Origin: Mannheimia haemolytica
Lineage (GTDB): Bacteria > Pseudomonadota > Gammaproteobacteria > Enterobacterales > Pasteurellaceae
Assembly (NCBI GenBank): GCA_900638155.1
Contig: LR134495.1
Coordinates: 1,488,001 to 1,552,000 of the forward strand
DNA: 64,000 bases
Reading direction: 5' to 3'
Shown here: piece by piece, positions 35,417-47,763 of the stretch
How the letters are laid out: every line of letters starts with the position of its first letter
Position numbering within the stretch: the stretch's first letter is position 1
Translations under genes and position numbers: made by a program
The notes under the pieces: generated by a model
The model's database searches: none
Told to the model about the DNA's origin: nothing
Seen by the model: only the letters and a program-made list of their open reading frames with translations

Positions 35417-36499
35417 TTAAGCATTACGTTGTTCAAATGCCTTCATAAATTCAATGAGTGCTTTTACCCCATCAATCGGCATTGCGTTATAAATTGAGGC
35501 ACGCATTCCACCTAATACTTTATGGCCTTTCAAGGCCTGTAAACCACAAGCGGTCGCTTCTGCCACAAATTTTGCATTTAGCTCGTCATTACCCGTGGTA
35601 AAGGTTACATTCATTAAGGAACGGTTTTCATGTGCTACCGTATTGTAATAGAATGTTGAACTATCCAAATACTCATAAAGCAACGTAGCTTTAGCAAGAT
35701 TACGTTCTTCAGTAGCTTTCAAACCACCCTCTGCCAGTAAATGTTGGAACACTAAAGAACATAAATACCAAGCGAAAGTTGGCGGGGTATTAATCATCGA
35801 ATCAGCATCTCGCTGAGTTGCATAATTCCAAATAGATGGGGTATCTTTGCGTGCATTGCCAATTAAATCATCACGAATAATCACAATCGTAATGCCAGCA
35901 GGCCCTAGATTTTTTTGCGCTCCGGCATAAATCACGCCAAATTTACTGATATCAATCCCACGGGCTAAGATATTAGACGACATATCTGCCACTAACGGGG
36001 TGTTTCCGACATTTGGAATATCGAAAATTTCTACCCCACTGATGGTTTCATTGGTGCAATAATGGACATAATCATATTGCTCTGCAATATCGCTGAAATC
36101 TAAACGACTCACTTTAAGTTGCGGTTCAGTCTCTAAAATATTGATTTCATCAATTTCCGCAAAGTTACGTGCCTCTTTTGCTGCTGTTGCCGACCAATGC
36201 CCTGAATTAAGGTAAAGCGCTTTGCCTTTTTTACCGATTAAATTCATTGGAATGGCTGCAAATTGCCCCCTTGCACCACCTTGAAGAAATAGAATACGAT
36301 AATTGTCCGGCACATTATACAGCTTGCGTAAATCTGCCTCCGATTGTGCCGCCAGCTCCATAAATAGCTTTCCACGGTGGCTCACTTCCATCACCGATGT
36401 GCCTTGGTCTAGCCAATTTAATAATTCCTGTTGTGCTTTTTCGAGTACTTTCTTCGGCATCATTGCCGGGCCTGCACTGAAGTTATATACGTCTGTCAT
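35417..36499 (-). CDS. serC: Phosphoserine aminotransferase
   Basis: This 360-residue PLP enzyme makes phosphoserine, and 4-phosphohydroxythreonine for pyridoxine synthesis. The start VYNFSAGPAMMPKKVLEKAQ, the region VMEVSHRGK, the catalytic lysine in YAGAQKNLGPAGITIV near 197 and the end GMRASIYNAMPIDGVKALIE are canonical. A GAGGTGA lies in front of the ATG. It is followed only by the bidirectional terminator. Upstream is a 334-base non-coding stretch before the phosphate transporter pair. Confidence 0.97.
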   Translation of the reverse strand: MTDVYNFSAGPAMMPKKVLEKAQQELLNWLDQGTSVMEVSHRGKLFMELAAQSEADLRKLYNVPDNYRILFLQGGARGQFAAIPMNLIGKKGKALYLNSGHWSATAAKEARNFAEIDEINILETEPQLKVSRLDFSDIAEQYDYVHYCTNETISGVEIFDIPNVGNTPLVADMSSNILARGIDISKFGVIYAGAQKNLGPAGITIVIIRDDLIGNARKDTPSIWNYATQRDADSMINTPPTFAWYLCSLVFQHLLAEGGLKATEERNLAKATLLYEYLDSSTFYYNTVAHENRSLMNVTFTTGNDELNAKFVAEATACGLQALKGHKVLGGMRASIYNAMPIDGVKALIEFMKAFEQRNA

Positions 36500-36833
36500 T
36501 TTTCACCTCATATAGTCATAATATTGATGGTATTCTATCTGAAAAAAAGCGTAATGGTAGAATAAAAACAGAAAAAATTATTTTGGCAAACTTGCATAAG
36601 ATGCTATTTTTAAAAGCATAATATTCTTTCTTAAGATCGCTCAAATAAGATAATAAGCAATAATAAAAAAACAAGCATAAATTTCTTCCATTTTTTGCAA
36701 AAAAATTATTAAAACAAACCGCTTGCCCTAAAAACATAATTTAATTTCGTGATCTTTACTAATACATCAAGTAAAATACGCCAGACTTTACAGTAAGAAG
36801 TCATTATAAACATTATCACTATGGAGATATTTT
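36500..36833. other. Non-coding region between divergent serC and DUF47 genes
   Basis: A very AT-rich 334-base interval must hold the divergent promoters of serC and of the phosphate transporter pair. I see one uptake-core copy (ACCGCTTGCCC near 36718). An open frame of 73 codons on the minus strand has no ribosome-binding site or recognisable product. No Pho box is evident to the eye. Confidence 0.6.
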
Positions 36834-37514
36834 ATGGCATTGAATAACATTTTAGGTTTATTCGCCCAGTCCCCACTTAAGCCATTACAAAAACATTCAA
36901 ATAAAGTGACAGAATGTAGTGAGTTATTAGAACCTTTTTTTGAGGCAACTTTTGAACATGATTGGGAAAAAGCAGCCGAAGTGCGCGGTAAAATTGTTGA
37001 TTTAGAACGCCGCGCGGATGCCCTTAAACGTGAAATCCGCTTAAAACTTCCGCGTGGACTATTTATGCCTGTGGAAAGAAGTGATTTATTAGAATTAGTT
37101 ACACAATTAGATAAATTAGCAAACTATTCAAGAGATATTTCCGGTCGCATTATTGGGCGTAAATTAATTATTCCTGCCGAAATGCAGCCACTTTTCCAAA
37201 AATTCCTTTCTCGTAGTATTGATGCCAGCCGTCAAGTACGCAAAGTTTTAGATGAAATGGATCAGTTATTAGAAACTGGTTTTAGAGGGCGAGAGCTTGA
37301 TTTCGTCAATAAAATGATTATGGAACTCGACCAAATCGAAGATGATACGGATCAATATCAAATTACCCTACGTCATACGTTGCTTGAGTTAGAAAAAACA
37401 CTCAATCCTATTGATGTGATGTTTTTATACAAATGTATCGAACGTATCAGTATTTTAGCCGACCAAGCCCAACGAATTGGTTCTCGTATTGAGCTGATGC
37501 TGGCAAAATCCTAG
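36834..37514 (+). CDS. DUF47 (TIGR00153) PhoU-like protein, partner of the PiT transporter
   Basis: This 226-residue all-alpha protein has the DUF47 pattern: a core with FFEATFEHDWEKAAEVRGKI, DLERRADALKREIRLKLPRG and IELDQIEDDTDQYQ-like MELDQIEDDTDQYQITLRHT. Members resemble PhoU and are almost always encoded next to a PiT phosphate permease, as here (ten bases upstream). They are presumed to gate or regulate that permease. A strong GGAG precedes the ATG. Confidence 0.9.
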   Translation: MALNNILGLFAQSPLKPLQKHSNKVTECSELLEPFFEATFEHDWEKAAEVRGKIVDLERRADALKREIRLKLPRGLFMPVERSDLLELVTQLDKLANYSRDISGRIIGRKLIIPAEMQPLFQKFLSRSIDASRQVRKVLDEMDQLLETGFRGRELDFVNKMIMELDQIEDDTDQYQITLRHTLLELEKTLNPIDVMFLYKCIERISILADQAQRIGSRIELMLAKS

Positions 37515-37524
37515 GAGATCATCA

Positions 37525-38793
37525 ATGGAATTTCTCAACCAATATGGCACAATCTTGGTGATTGTGACGGCTGTTTTAGGTTTTTTGATGGCATTCGGGA
37601 TTGGGGCAAACGATGTATCTAACGCAATGGGAACATCAGTCGGCTCCGGTACTATTACGATTAAACAAGCCATTTTAATTGCAATGGTGTTTGAAGTAGC
37701 GGGAGCTTACCTTGCCGGTGGTGAAGTAGCAGATACCATTAAAAGCGGTATTATTGAGCCAGCCCAGTTTACACACCGTCCGGATACTTTAGTGCTGGGT
37801 ATGATGTCTTCACTTTGTGCTTCAGGCGTGTGGTTAATTGTGGCAACCAAAATGGGTTGGCCGGTTTCAGGCACGCATACTATTATCGGTGCGGTTATCG
37901 GTTTTGCCCTTGTTACTGTCGGTGCTGATGCTATTCAATGGGATGCTTTAGGCGGTATTGTTGGCAGCTGGTTTATTACGCCGTTAATTGCCGGTATTGT
38001 AGCGTATTTAATTTTTATTAACTCACAAAAATTAATTTTCAACCGCTCAAATCCGTTTAAACAAGCGAAAAAATATGGCCCGATGTATATGGGCATTACT
38101 ATTTTTATTCTAGTGATTGTAACGGTATCAAAGGGTTTAAAACACGTTGGATTACATTTAAATACGGTGGAAACCTTAGGTATTTCACTCGCTCTTGCCT
38201 TAGTTGCGGTGGTAATCGGCTTTTTCTACTTCCGTAGTAAAAGTTTTGCGATGAAAGCGCGTGCTGAAGGTAGAGGCTTTGCCGGTGTAGAGAAAATTTT
38301 TAGTATTTTAATGCTATTAACTGCTTGTGCTATGGCATTTGCTCACGGTTCAAATGATGTAGCTAATGCCATCGGGCCTTTAGCTGCGGTTGAATCTATT
38401 GTGCGTAGCGGTGGTCTAATTGAAGGAAAAACCGCTATTGCCCCTTGGATTCTACCACTCGGTGCAGTAGGTATGATGGTTGGCTTAGCCGTTATGGGCA
38501 AAGCTGTAATGGCAACCGTAGGTTCAGGGATTACCGAACTCACCCCAAGCCGTGGCTTTGCTGCTCAATTTGCCTGTGCAGTCACCGTTGTAATTGCTTC
38601 TGGAACAGGACTTCCAATTTCAACCACCCAAACCCTAGTGGGTGCGGTGTTAGGGGTTGGATTCGCACGCGGTATTGCTGCTTTAAATTTAGGGGTGATT
38701 CGCAATATCGTCATTTCGTGGGTGATTACCCTTCCTGCCGGAGCGGTGCTTTCTATCATCATTTACTATATTTTAAGTGCTATTTTCTATTAA
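37525..38793 (+). CDS. pit: PiT-family inorganic phosphate transporter
   Basis: This 422-residue membrane protein has about ten to twelve helices. The duplicated PiT signature is GANDVSNAMGTSVGSGTIT near 26 and HGSNDVANAIGPLAAVESIV near 274. After the halves come WPVSGTHTIIGAVIGF and PISTTQTLVGAVLGVG, the second pair of duplicated motifs. It imports metal-phosphate driven by protons or sodium. It is cotranscribed with the DUF47 gene and followed by a short hairpin. Confidence 0.94.
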   Translation: MEFLNQYGTILVIVTAVLGFLMAFGIGANDVSNAMGTSVGSGTITIKQAILIAMVFEVAGAYLAGGEVADTIKSGIIEPAQFTHRPDTLVLGMMSSLCASGVWLIVATKMGWPVSGTHTIIGAVIGFALVTVGADAIQWDALGGIVGSWFITPLIAGIVAYLIFINSQKLIFNRSNPFKQAKKYGPMYMGITIFILVIVTVSKGLKHVGLHLNTVETLGISLALALVAVVIGFFYFRSKSFAMKARAEGRGFAGVEKIFSILMLLTACAMAFAHGSNDVANAIGPLAAVESIVRSGGLIEGKTAIAPWILPLGAVGMMVGLAVMGKAVMATVGSGITELTPSRGFAAQFACAVTVVIASGTGLPISTTQTLVGAVLGVGFARGIAALNLGVIRNIVISWVITLPAGAVLSIIIYYILSAIFY

Positions 38794-38800
38794 TTAATAT

Positions 38801-38824
38801 AAGAATGCAGCTCGCTGCATTCTT
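38801..38824 (+). terminator. Hairpin after pit
   Basis: AAGAATGCAG / CTGCATTCTT, a perfect 10-bp stem with loop CTCG. No strong T-tract follows (ACTAGC), so it may be a weak terminator or a 3' stabiliser. The next gene starts 20 bases later. Confidence 0.6.
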
Positions 38825-38844
38825 ACTAGCTTTGAGGAATCAAT

Positions 38845-39456
38845 ATGAAGAAATTATCATCAGCTCTACTCTCTTGTCTTTTACTCGGTCTATCTAGCCC
38901 AGCCTTTGCGGCAGATACATACATTACTGAAAATCTGAGTACATTTATGCGTAAAGGTGCTGGTGATCAATTCCGTATTTCAGGTGCAATCCAAGCAGGC
39001 GAAAAAGTCACGGTTTTAGACCGCAAAGAGCGTTATAGCCTGATTCGAGACAGCCGTAACCGTGAAGGTTGGGTGCTGAATTCTGAATTAAGCGAGACCG
39101 CCAGCCCGAAAGACCTCATTCCTCAATTAAAACAACAGGTGCAAGATTTAACCAATCGCCTGAGCAAAATTGACACCGACTGGCAACAACGTACCGCAGA
39201 AATGCAACGTAGAACCCAAGATTCGGTGCAAAAAAGCAGTGATTTAGTAGAAGAAAACGCACAACTCAAACGTGAACTGGAAATTCTGAAAAACAAAAAT
39301 CGTGATTTAGAAACAATGCACGATTCCGAGAAACGTGAAATCGTGATTCAGTGGTTTATTTATGGTGGTGCCGTATTGGGAGCAGGGTTATTACTCGGCT
39401 TAATTATCCCATTACTGATTCCTCGCCGCAGACGTAACAATAGCGGTTGGGCATAA
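38845..39456 (+). CDS. SH3-domain membrane protein (YgiM-like, TIGR04211)
   Basis: This 203-residue protein has a signal peptide (KKLSSALLSCLLLGLSSPAFA), then a bacterial SH3 domain at about 24-90 (YITENLSTFMRKGAGDQFRI, EGWVLNSELSE). A coiled coil follows at about 95-155 (heptad-rich QQVQDLTNRLSKIDTDWQQR). Then comes one membrane helix (WFIYGGAVLGAGLLLGLIIP) and a basic cytoplasmic tail (RRRRNN). It is thus anchored by its C-terminus with SH3 and coiled coil in the periplasm. Function in the cell envelope is not established. Confidence 0.87.
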   Translation: MKKLSSALLSCLLLGLSSPAFAADTYITENLSTFMRKGAGDQFRISGAIQAGEKVTVLDRKERYSLIRDSRNREGWVLNSELSETASPKDLIPQLKQQVQDLTNRLSKIDTDWQQRTAEMQRRTQDSVQKSSDLVEENAQLKRELEILKNKNRDLETMHDSEKREIVIQWFIYGGAVLGAGLLLGLIIPLLIPRRRRNNSGWA

Positions 39457-39471
39457 TAAAGTGTAGAAAGT

Positions 39472-39501
39472 AAAAAGGATTCAGTTTTCTGAATCCTTTT
39501 T
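39472..39501. terminator. Convergent terminator between ygiM-like gene and aroA
   Basis: A 13-bp perfect stem AAAAAGGATTCAG / CTGAATCCTTTTT with loop TTTT; T-tract on the plus strand and on the minus strand. It ends both convergent transcripts. Confidence 0.92.
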
Positions 39502-39506
39502 TGCTT

Positions 39507-40805
39507 TTATCTAACCGATAATTTTTCCAATTCACTAAAGTAAGTTGGGAACGTTTTTGCCGTACAGTTTGGATCTAGAATGGTTACTTCCGTATTGGAT
39601 AACGCAATCAACGAAAAACACATTGCCATACGGTGATCATTGTAGGTCTCAATTTCAGCGTGTTGAAATTGTTCTAACGCAAGCGGTTGAATCCGAATAA
39701 AATCTTCCCCTTCTTCAATTACCGCCCCGATTTTACTCAATTCGGTTGCCATTGCGTTCAAACGGTCGGTTTCTTTTACCCGCCAGTTATAAATATTGCG
39801 GATAACGGTTTCCCCTTCAGCAAATAAAGCGGTTGTTGCAATCGTCATTGCGGCATCAGGAATATGGTTCATATCCATATCTACGCCTTTTAACGGAGCT
39901 TGCTCGGCTTGAATGAAATCCTCTCCCCAAGTGATTTTTGCCCCCATTTTTTCCAACACATCAGCAAACAAGCGGTCGCCTTGGATCGATTTTTTACCAA
40001 TCCCTGTTACTTTCACATTGCCCTTAATCGCTCCGGCGGCTAAGAAATAAGAGGCAGAAGAGGCATCACCTTCCACCAAATAATTACCTTGTGGGGCAAC
40101 ATAGCCTTGTTTACCTTTAACTAAAAAGGTTTTGTAATCACGATTTTCAACCATAATACCAAAATCTTTCATCATCGAAAGGGTAATATCGATATAAGGT
40201 TTTGATACCAGATCACCAATAATCTCAATTTCCATATCGCTTTCCGCTAGTGGAGCAGACATCAGTAATGCGGTTAGAAATTGGCTTGAAATTGAGCCAT
40301 CAATTTGTACTTTTCCACCCTGCAAACCGCTATTAGTAATTACCAACGGCGGATAACCTTCATTTTCTAAGTATTGCACCTCAGCACCGACTTGGCGTAA
40401 AGCATCGACTAAGTGTTTAATCGGGCGTTCTTTCATTCTTGGCTCACCGGTAAGAATGACTTGAGCCTTTTCCTCACCTTTTAAACACAATGCTGCTGCA
40501 AGCGGCCGCATTGCCGTGCCTGCATTACCGAGAAACAATGATAATCCGTTTTGAACCTTAAAAGCTCCGCCAATCCCTTCAACTACGCAGACGGTTTTAT
40601 CCTCCGATAGCTCATATTTCACGCCTAACGCTTTTAGAGCATTAAGCATATGGCGAATATCATCACTATCTAATAAATTGGTCACACGGGTCGTACCGGT
40701 GGCTAAGGCGGCTAATAATAAGGCTCGGTTAGACAGGCTTTTGGAGCCGGGTAAATTGATCTCCCCTTCTACACGGGAAATCGGAGTTAAAGTTAGTTTT
40801 TCCAT
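39507..40805 (-). CDS. aroA: EPSP synthase (3-phosphoshikimate 1-carboxyvinyltransferase)
   Basis: This 432-residue enzyme is the sixth step of the shikimate pathway and joins PEP to shikimate-3-phosphate. Two-domain beta-prism landmarks are [20 protein letters not shown] near 20, the PEP/glyphosate loop [18 protein letters not shown] near 90, [23 protein letters not shown] near 245 and [15 protein letters not shown] near 385. The class-I form (Gly and Pro of NAGTAMRP intact) is glyphosate-sensitive by family. hisC lies 44 bases upstream on the same strand. Confidence 0.97.
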   Translation of the reverse strand: MEKLTLTPISRVEGEINLPGSKSLSNRALLLAALATGTTRVTNLLDSDDIRHMLNALKALGVKYELSEDKTVCVVEGIGGAFKVQNGLSLFLGNAGTAMRPLAAALCLKGEEKAQVILTGEPRMKERPIKHLVDALRQVGAEVQYLENEGYPPLVITNSGLQGGKVQIDGSISSQFLTALLMSAPLAESDMEIEIIGDLVSKPYIDITLSMMKDFGIMVENRDYKTFLVKGKQGYVAPQGNYLVEGDASSASYFLAAGAIKGNVKVTGIGKKSIQGDRLFADVLEKMGAKITWGEDFIQAEQAPLKGVDMDMNHIPDAAMTIATTALFAEGETVIRNIYNWRVKETDRLNAMATELSKIGAVIEEGEDFIRIQPLALEQFQHAEIETYNDHRMAMCFSLIALSNTEVTILDPNCTAKTFPTYFSELEKLSVR

Positions 40806-40849
40806 TTTCTCTTTAAATTTGTAAAATTTTCATAAAAGGTAACCGCTTG

Positions 40850-41944
40850 TTAAGCTAACACTTTCAATAAGGCAGTAAAAAATCTCTCGTTTTCTTGCGG
40901 TAAACCGATACTAATGCGTAAATGATTCGGCATTCCATAACCTGCTATCGGGCGAACAATCACGCCTTCACGCAATAGTGCCTCATAAATCGCAGCAGCA
41001 GGACGTTTGAAATCGATAGTAATGAAATTACCTTTAGACGGAATATATTCCAAGCCGTTTGCTTGGCAGAAAGCCTCATAACGAGCCATTTCCAAGCGGT
41101 TATTTTCTGCCACTTTTTTGACAAATTCATCATCATTCATCACCGCAATCGCTGAAGCTAAAGCAAGGCTGTTGCAATTAAATGGCTGGCGAACACGGTT
41201 TAATAAATCTGCAATTTCAGGGTTTGACACCGCATAGCCAATCCGAAGCCCTGCTAAACCATAAGCCTTAGAGAGCGAACGTGACACAATTAAATTCGGG
41301 TATTTTGCCAATAAGCCAAACGAATCCACCCGCTCTTGAGGCGCAGTAAACTCAGTATAGGCTTCGTCCAGTACCACGATCACATTCGCCGGCACCTTGG
41401 CTAAAAAGCCCTCAATTTCCGCTTGGGTTAAAAAATTACCGGTCGGATTATTCGGGTTGGCAATAAAAATTAATTTAGTTTTGTCGGTGATTGCAGCTAA
41501 AAAGGCATCTAAATCGTGTCCCCAATTTTTAGCCGGAATTTCACGGGCAACGGCATTAATCGCTTTCGTCACCAACGGATACACAATAAACGCATACTGA
41601 GAATAGATAATTTCATCTTGCTCACCAGCGAAGGTGTGGGCAAACAGTTCCAATAAATCATTTGAGCCATTGCCTAAGGTGATTTGATTAGCTTGTACGC
41701 CAAATTTTTGGGCAATCGTGGTTTTTAATTCAAAACCGTTTGAATCCGGATAACGGGTTAAATCGTCAAGCTGGTTCAGAATCGCCTTTTTTGCACTTTC
41801 AGGAAAACCAAACGGGTTTTCATTCGAAGCTAGTTTAATGATATTTTGAATCCCTAATTCACGCTCTAACTCCTCAATCGGCTTTCCGGCTTGGTAAGGC
41901 GAAAGCGATTTCACGCCCTCATTTGCGATGTTGATAAATTGCAT
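40850..41944 (-). CDS. hisC: Histidinol-phosphate aminotransferase
   Basis: This 364-residue fold-type-I PLP enzyme interconverts imidazole-acetol phosphate and histidinol phosphate. Signature regions are LASNENPFGFPESAKKAI near 38, LGNGSNDLLEL near 88, FIANPNNPTGN, VLDEAYTEF and the PLP lysine in SLSKAYGLAGLRIGYA near 228. It is a HisC2-type gene away from a his operon and adjoining aroA, so it may also act on aromatic amino acids. The ATG at 41944 starts the family N-terminus; extension to 42046 is rejected. Confidence 0.93.
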   Translation of the reverse strand: MQFINIANEGVKSLSPYQAGKPIEELERELGIQNIIKLASNENPFGFPESAKKAILNQLDDLTRYPDSNGFELKTTIAQKFGVQANQITLGNGSNDLLELFAHTFAGEQDEIIYSQYAFIVYPLVTKAINAVAREIPAKNWGHDLDAFLAAITDKTKLIFIANPNNPTGNFLTQAEIEGFLAKVPANVIVVLDEAYTEFTAPQERVDSFGLLAKYPNLIVSRSLSKAYGLAGLRIGYAVSNPEIADLLNRVRQPFNCNSLALASAIAVMNDDEFVKKVAENNRLEMARYEAFCQANGLEYIPSKGNFITIDFKRPAAAIYEALLREGVIVRPIAGYGMPNHLRISIGLPQENERFFTALLKVLA

Positions 41945-42100
41945 AATAACCTCTGTTGTTCTTATTAAAATATCAAGTGATTTTAGTGGAGAAAGTCCCT
42001 TTTTGCCAGTAAAAATTTTGTTACAAATGGCAAGAAATAAGTACAATCTAATCCTTTTGTCATTTGCAAAAAATCGGCAGAAAACAACCGCTTGTACACA

Positions 42101-42128
42101 AAAAAACCGAGAACAAAATTGTTCTCGG
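42101..42128 (-). terminator. Terminator of ftsH
   Basis: Read on the minus strand, CCGAGAACA-ATTT-TGTTCTCGG is a 9-bp GC-rich stem followed by TTTTTT. It lies 15 bases after the ftsH stop; a DNA uptake core follows it. Confidence 0.9.
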
Positions 42129-42142
42129 TTTCAGTCTTATGA

Positions 42143-44089
<1,947 letters not shown>

Positions 44090-44209
44090 ATCGTTCAAGG
44101 TTAATCCCCTATCTGCTGAATAAAAAACTGTTCAAGATTACTATAAAAGCGGTCGAATTTTCCAATTTTTTTGCAAAATGTTAATAAAAAATGACCGCCT
44201 GCTTGTTTT

Positions 44210-44836
44210 CTAGCCTTTATAACCTGTCGCTACAATATAAACTTCTCGAGACCGATCTCGAGACGCCTCCGGTTTTCTGACTTTTACCACACTAAAGAGC
44301 GAGCGGATTTCTCGAAGGTATTCATCAAATCCTTCGCCTTGGAATACCTTAACCACAAAACTGCCTTTGGTTGCTAATACTTGGCGACACATATCCAATG
44401 CCAATTCCACTAAATACATTGCACGAGGAATATCAACCGACGGCATACCGCTGAAATTGGGAGCCATATCCGACATCACCACATCCACTTTGTCTTCGCC
44501 TACTCGCTCAAGTAACGCATTCAGCACCGATTTTTCACGGAAGTCGCCTTGTAAGAAATCCACGCCTACAATCGGGTTCATATCTAAAATATCACAAGCG
44601 ATTACTCTGCCCTTACTGCCGATTTGCGTCACCACATATTGTGACCAACCGCCCGGTGCGGCACCGAGATCCACCACCGTCATTCCCGGTTTGAATAAAC
44701 GGTCGGTTTGTTGAATTTCATCTAACTTAAAATACGCCCGTGAACGCAATTTTTGTTTATGTGCTTTTTGCACAAATTGATCTTTAAAATGTTCTGCAAG
44801 CCAACGTGATGAACTCGCACTTCGTTTTCTACCCAT
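44210..44836 (-). CDS. rlmE: 23S rRNA (uridine-2552-2'-O)-methyltransferase
   Basis: This 208-residue RlmE (RrmJ/FtsJ) methylates U2552 of 23S rRNA during late 50S assembly. N-terminal RNA-binding residues [20 protein letters not shown] and [13 protein letters not shown] are followed by the SAM motif [13 protein letters not shown] near 58. Then come catalytic D in [11 protein letters not shown] near 124 and K in [12 protein letters not shown] near 164. It precedes ftsH as in E. coli, with an interval of 120 bases between them. The yhbY gene usually found divergent to it is absent here. Confidence 0.96.
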   Translation of the reverse strand: MGRKRSASSSRWLAEHFKDQFVQKAHKQKLRSRAYFKLDEIQQTDRLFKPGMTVVDLGAAPGGWSQYVVTQIGSKGRVIACDILDMNPIVGVDFLQGDFREKSVLNALLERVGEDKVDVVMSDMAPNFSGMPSVDIPRAMYLVELALDMCRQVLATKGSFVVKVFQGEGFDEYLREIRSLFSVVKVRKPEASRDRSREVYIVATGYKG

Positions 44837-45181
44837 TTGTTCTTCTATCTTAATTAATTCAACGATTTATAATAAGGGTTAAATTAGCAAATTCAAGAGA
44901 TGTTCTAAAATTTAGCTCGGCTTATTATGCTTAATTAATTTAATATTTTAGCAAAGATATACACTATTGTAGAGAGATAGCACAAATAAGTGCTACCTAT
45001 TTATACCAGTTTTCCACAAGATAAGAATCGACATAATAGAAAAAGGTAACAAACAGACAAATTTCTTTTGCTTGTCGATGAAATCCACTTATAAAAAGGT
45101 TAAAATATTACAAAAATATCACTTATAGCAATTTACACGTTACTATAAGCCTTCATCTATTTAGTCAAATAAGGATTCTAT
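44837..45181. other. Non-coding region between divergent rlmE and glmU
   Basis: A 345-base AT-rich interval with no plausible gene. It should hold the promoters of rlmE and glmU; TTAAAATATT near 45100 could be a -10 for glmU. E. coli places yhbY next to rlmE, but no such gene is here. Confidence 0.55.
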
Positions 45182-46546
45182 ATGACTCAACTGAGCGTTG
45201 TTATTTTAGCTGCCGGTAAAGGCACTCGTATGTATTCAGATTTACCCAAAGTGTTACACCCAGTTGCCGGTAAACCCATGGTAAAACACGTTATTGATAC
45301 TGCCAAACAGCTAGATGCCCAGCAAATTCATTTAATTTACGGACACGGTGCAGACTTATTAAAAGCACGTTTAAGCGAAGAGCCGGTAAACTGGGTGTTC
45401 CAAGCCGAGCAATTAGGCACAGGTCACGCAATGCAACAAGCTGCTCCTTTTTTCGCTGATGATGAAAACATTGTAATGCTTTATGGTGATGCACCTTTAA
45501 TCACAAAAGCTACCTTAGAACGTTTAATCGCAGCTAAACCGGAAAATGGTATTGCGTTATTAACCGTTGAATTGGAAAACCCGACCGGCTACGGACGAAT
45601 TATTCGTGAAAACGGCTCTGTAGTGGCAATTGTGGAGCAAAAAGATGCTAATGAAGCACAACTCAAGGTTAAAGAAGTAAATACCGGCGTGATGGTCGCA
45701 AGCGGAGCAAGTTTCAAAAAATGGCTGAAAAACCTAAATAACAACAATGCTCAAGGCGAATATTACATCACTGATGTAATCGCAATGGCAAACCAAGAAG
45801 GTTTTAAAGTACAGGCGGTTCAAGCTACCGAATTTATGGAAGTGGAAGGAGCAAACAACCGTTTGCAACTTGCCGCACTTGAACGTTTCTACCAAAAACG
45901 TGAGGCTGAAAAACTGTTATTGGCAGGCGTGACTATTATCGACCCAAGCCGTTTTGATCTTCGTGGCACGGTCACCCACGGAAAAGATGTTCATATTGAT
46001 GTGAATGTCATTCTAGAAGGTGACATCAAACTCGGTAACAATGTCAAAATTGGTGCAGGTTGCGTACTGAAAAACTGCGAAATTGGCGATAATGTTGAAA
46101 TTAAACCATATTCTGTGCTTGAAGATTCGATTGTCGGGGCAAAATCCGCTATCGGTCCATTCTCTCGCTTACGCCCTGGGGCTGAATTAGCGGAAGAAAC
46201 CCATATCGGTAACTTTGTGGAAATCAAAAAAGCGGCCATCGGCAAAGGTTCAAAAATAAATCATCTCACTTATGTCGGTGATGCAGAAATCGGCAAAGAG
46301 TGTAACATCGGTGCAGGTGTCATAACTTGTAACTATGATGGTGCGAATAAATTCAAAACCATTATCGGCGATAATGTATTTGTCGGCTCAGACAGCCAAC
46401 TCATTGCCCCGGTTACTATTGCCAGTGGCTCAACCATTGGTGCCGGAGCAACCGTTACCAAAGACGTTGCAGAAAATGAACTGGTGATTAGCCGTGTGCC
46501 ACAACGCCACATTCAAGGCTGGCAACGCCCGACTAAAAAGAAATAA
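45182..46546 (+). CDS. glmU: Bifunctional GlmU (GlcN-1-P acetyltransferase / UDP-GlcNAc pyrophosphorylase)
   Basis: This 454-residue enzyme performs the last two steps of UDP-GlcNAc synthesis for peptidoglycan and LPS. The N-terminal uridylyltransferase has [20 protein letters not shown] near 9 and MLYGDAPLI near 98. The C-terminal left-handed beta-helix (residues about 250-440) shows hexapeptide repeats such as [20 protein letters not shown] and the catalytic His region [10 protein letters not shown]. Length matches E. coli (456). It is monocistronic, followed by a hairpin shared with the porin gene. Confidence 0.97.
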   Translation: MTQLSVVILAAGKGTRMYSDLPKVLHPVAGKPMVKHVIDTAKQLDAQQIHLIYGHGADLLKARLSEEPVNWVFQAEQLGTGHAMQQAAPFFADDENIVMLYGDAPLITKATLERLIAAKPENGIALLTVELENPTGYGRIIRENGSVVAIVEQKDANEAQLKVKEVNTGVMVASGASFKKWLKNLNNNNAQGEYYITDVIAMANQEGFKVQAVQATEFMEVEGANNRLQLAALERFYQKREAEKLLLAGVTIIDPSRFDLRGTVTHGKDVHIDVNVILEGDIKLGNNVKIGAGCVLKNCEIGDNVEIKPYSVLEDSIVGAKSAIGPFSRLRPGAELAEETHIGNFVEIKKAAIGKGSKINHLTYVGDAEIGKECNIGAGVITCNYDGANKFKTIIGDNVFVGSDSQLIAPVTIASGSTIGAGATVTKDVAENELVISRVPQRHIQGWQRPTKKK

Positions 46547-46647
46547 TGCCTGTGGTCAAAAGTTATTATATTTAAAAATTGGCTTTGCCAATAACAGCAA
46601 AGCCATACACTTTAAAAAGGATAATGAACAATATATTTAAAACAAAA

Positions 46648-46673
46648 CCCCTAACAATAAATATTGTTAGGGG
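46648..46673. terminator. Bidirectional terminator between glmU and porin gene
   Basis: CCCCTAACAATA / TATTGTTAGGGG is a perfect 12-bp stem with a two-base nominal loop. The minus strand continues with TTTTG-TTTT, giving a good terminator for the porin; the plus strand has GGGGTTTATC. Confidence 0.87.
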
Positions 46674-46698
46674 TTTATCAATTTAGGAAATCAATTGA

Positions 46699-47763
46699 TT
46701 ACCAGTATACACGCATACCAACACCGATAGCTTTGTTAGTTGATTTGCCTGTGTATTCATAACCATTAGTTACTTTATTGTAACCCTTAGTACGAGTATA
46801 AGAACCCTCAACAAAAGCAACTACTTGTTTATGGAATTGGTAGTCAACACCTAGTAAGAAGCCATGAGTTTTTTCTTTACTTACGTTTTTCACTTTTTCA
46901 CGCTCATATAGGTAGTTACCATATACTTTAGATGCTGGTACTACTTGGTATTCAAAGTTTGGAGATACATAGAAAGCATTTCCTTTCTCATTTTCTACTT
47001 TTTCATGACGATAGCCAGAGTCAACACTTAATTTTAAGTCACCAAATTTATAACCAACAGAACCTAATACACCATCTTTACGGTGCTTAGTGCTATCAGT
47101 AGCTGTTTTGTAGTTTGTATGACCATAAGCTGCACGTAAATCCCAGTTATCTACAGTATATAATGCACCAATGCCGTATGCATTTTGAAGTGAATTTACT
47201 AATACTTCACCAGCTGCATCACGATCTTGTGCAAAGTTATAGTTTGCACTTACATGTAAGTTTTCAACACCACGGTAGTCATAACGAATAACTTGGTTAC
47301 CATCGGTTTGAATATAATCACCTTTTGGATTAATACCGTAGTTGTAATCTACTGATTGACTTAAATCATCAGCAATCGTTAATTGACGACCAAAAGTTAA
47401 TTCACCATATTGCTTACTACCTAAACCAACATAAGCACGTTTAGTATATAAATCACCAAAACCATCATCACTGGTATTTTTGTTAAAACGGAACTCAACA
47501 CGACCTAATGCATAGAAATCTTGAGCTAAATCATGTTTTACTCTCACACCAAAACGTGAACCAGCATTACGGATTCCTGTGTGTGCATCTTTTTTAGTTT
47601 TAACAACATTATGATTGTCTAGCTCTTTAGAATTAGTTCTATCAAGAACAATACGTAAAGAACCATCAAAATCTACCTTTGAACCTTCTGCATCGTAAAC
47701 GGTGGTTGCTGATGCTGACGCTGCGAACGCGGTTACTGCTAATGCAACTAATGTTTTTTTCAT
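46699..47763 (-). CDS. General porin, OmpP2/OmpC-like
   Basis: This 354-residue outer-membrane protein has signal peptide MKKTLVALAVTAFAASASAT and a 16-strand trimeric porin barrel of the Gram-negative porin family (Pasteurellaceae P2/OmpC group). Evidence is the start TTVYDAEGSKVDFDGSLRIV, the L3-adjacent strand GLGSKQYGELTFGRQ, repeated alternating strands and the terminal aromatic VGMRVYW. It is a major surface antigen and diffusion pore. The longer reading from 47772 is rejected in favour of ATG 47763, which has AAGGTG in front. Its leader region is long and contains a CRP site. Confidence 0.92.
   Translation of the reverse strand: MKKTLVALAVTAFAASASATTVYDAEGSKVDFDGSLRIVLDRTNSKELDNHNVVKTKKDAHTGIRNAGSRFGVRVKHDLAQDFYALGRVEFRFNKNTSDDGFGDLYTKRAYVGLGSKQYGELTFGRQLTIADDLSQSVDYNYGINPKGDYIQTDGNQVIRYDYRGVENLHVSANYNFAQDRDAAGEVLVNSLQNAYGIGALYTVDNWDLRAAYGHTNYKTATDSTKHRKDGVLGSVGYKFGDLKLSVDSGYRHEKVENEKGNAFYVSPNFEYQVVPASKVYGNYLYEREKVKNVSKEKTHGFLLGVDYQFHKQVVAFVEGSYTRTKGYNKVTNGYEYTGKSTNKAIGVGMRVYW

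Noticed and set aside
36516..36737. 73-codon open frame on the minus strand upstream of serC
   Set aside because: No ribosome-binding site, low-complexity AT-rich composition and placement over both divergent promoters; best read as non-coding.
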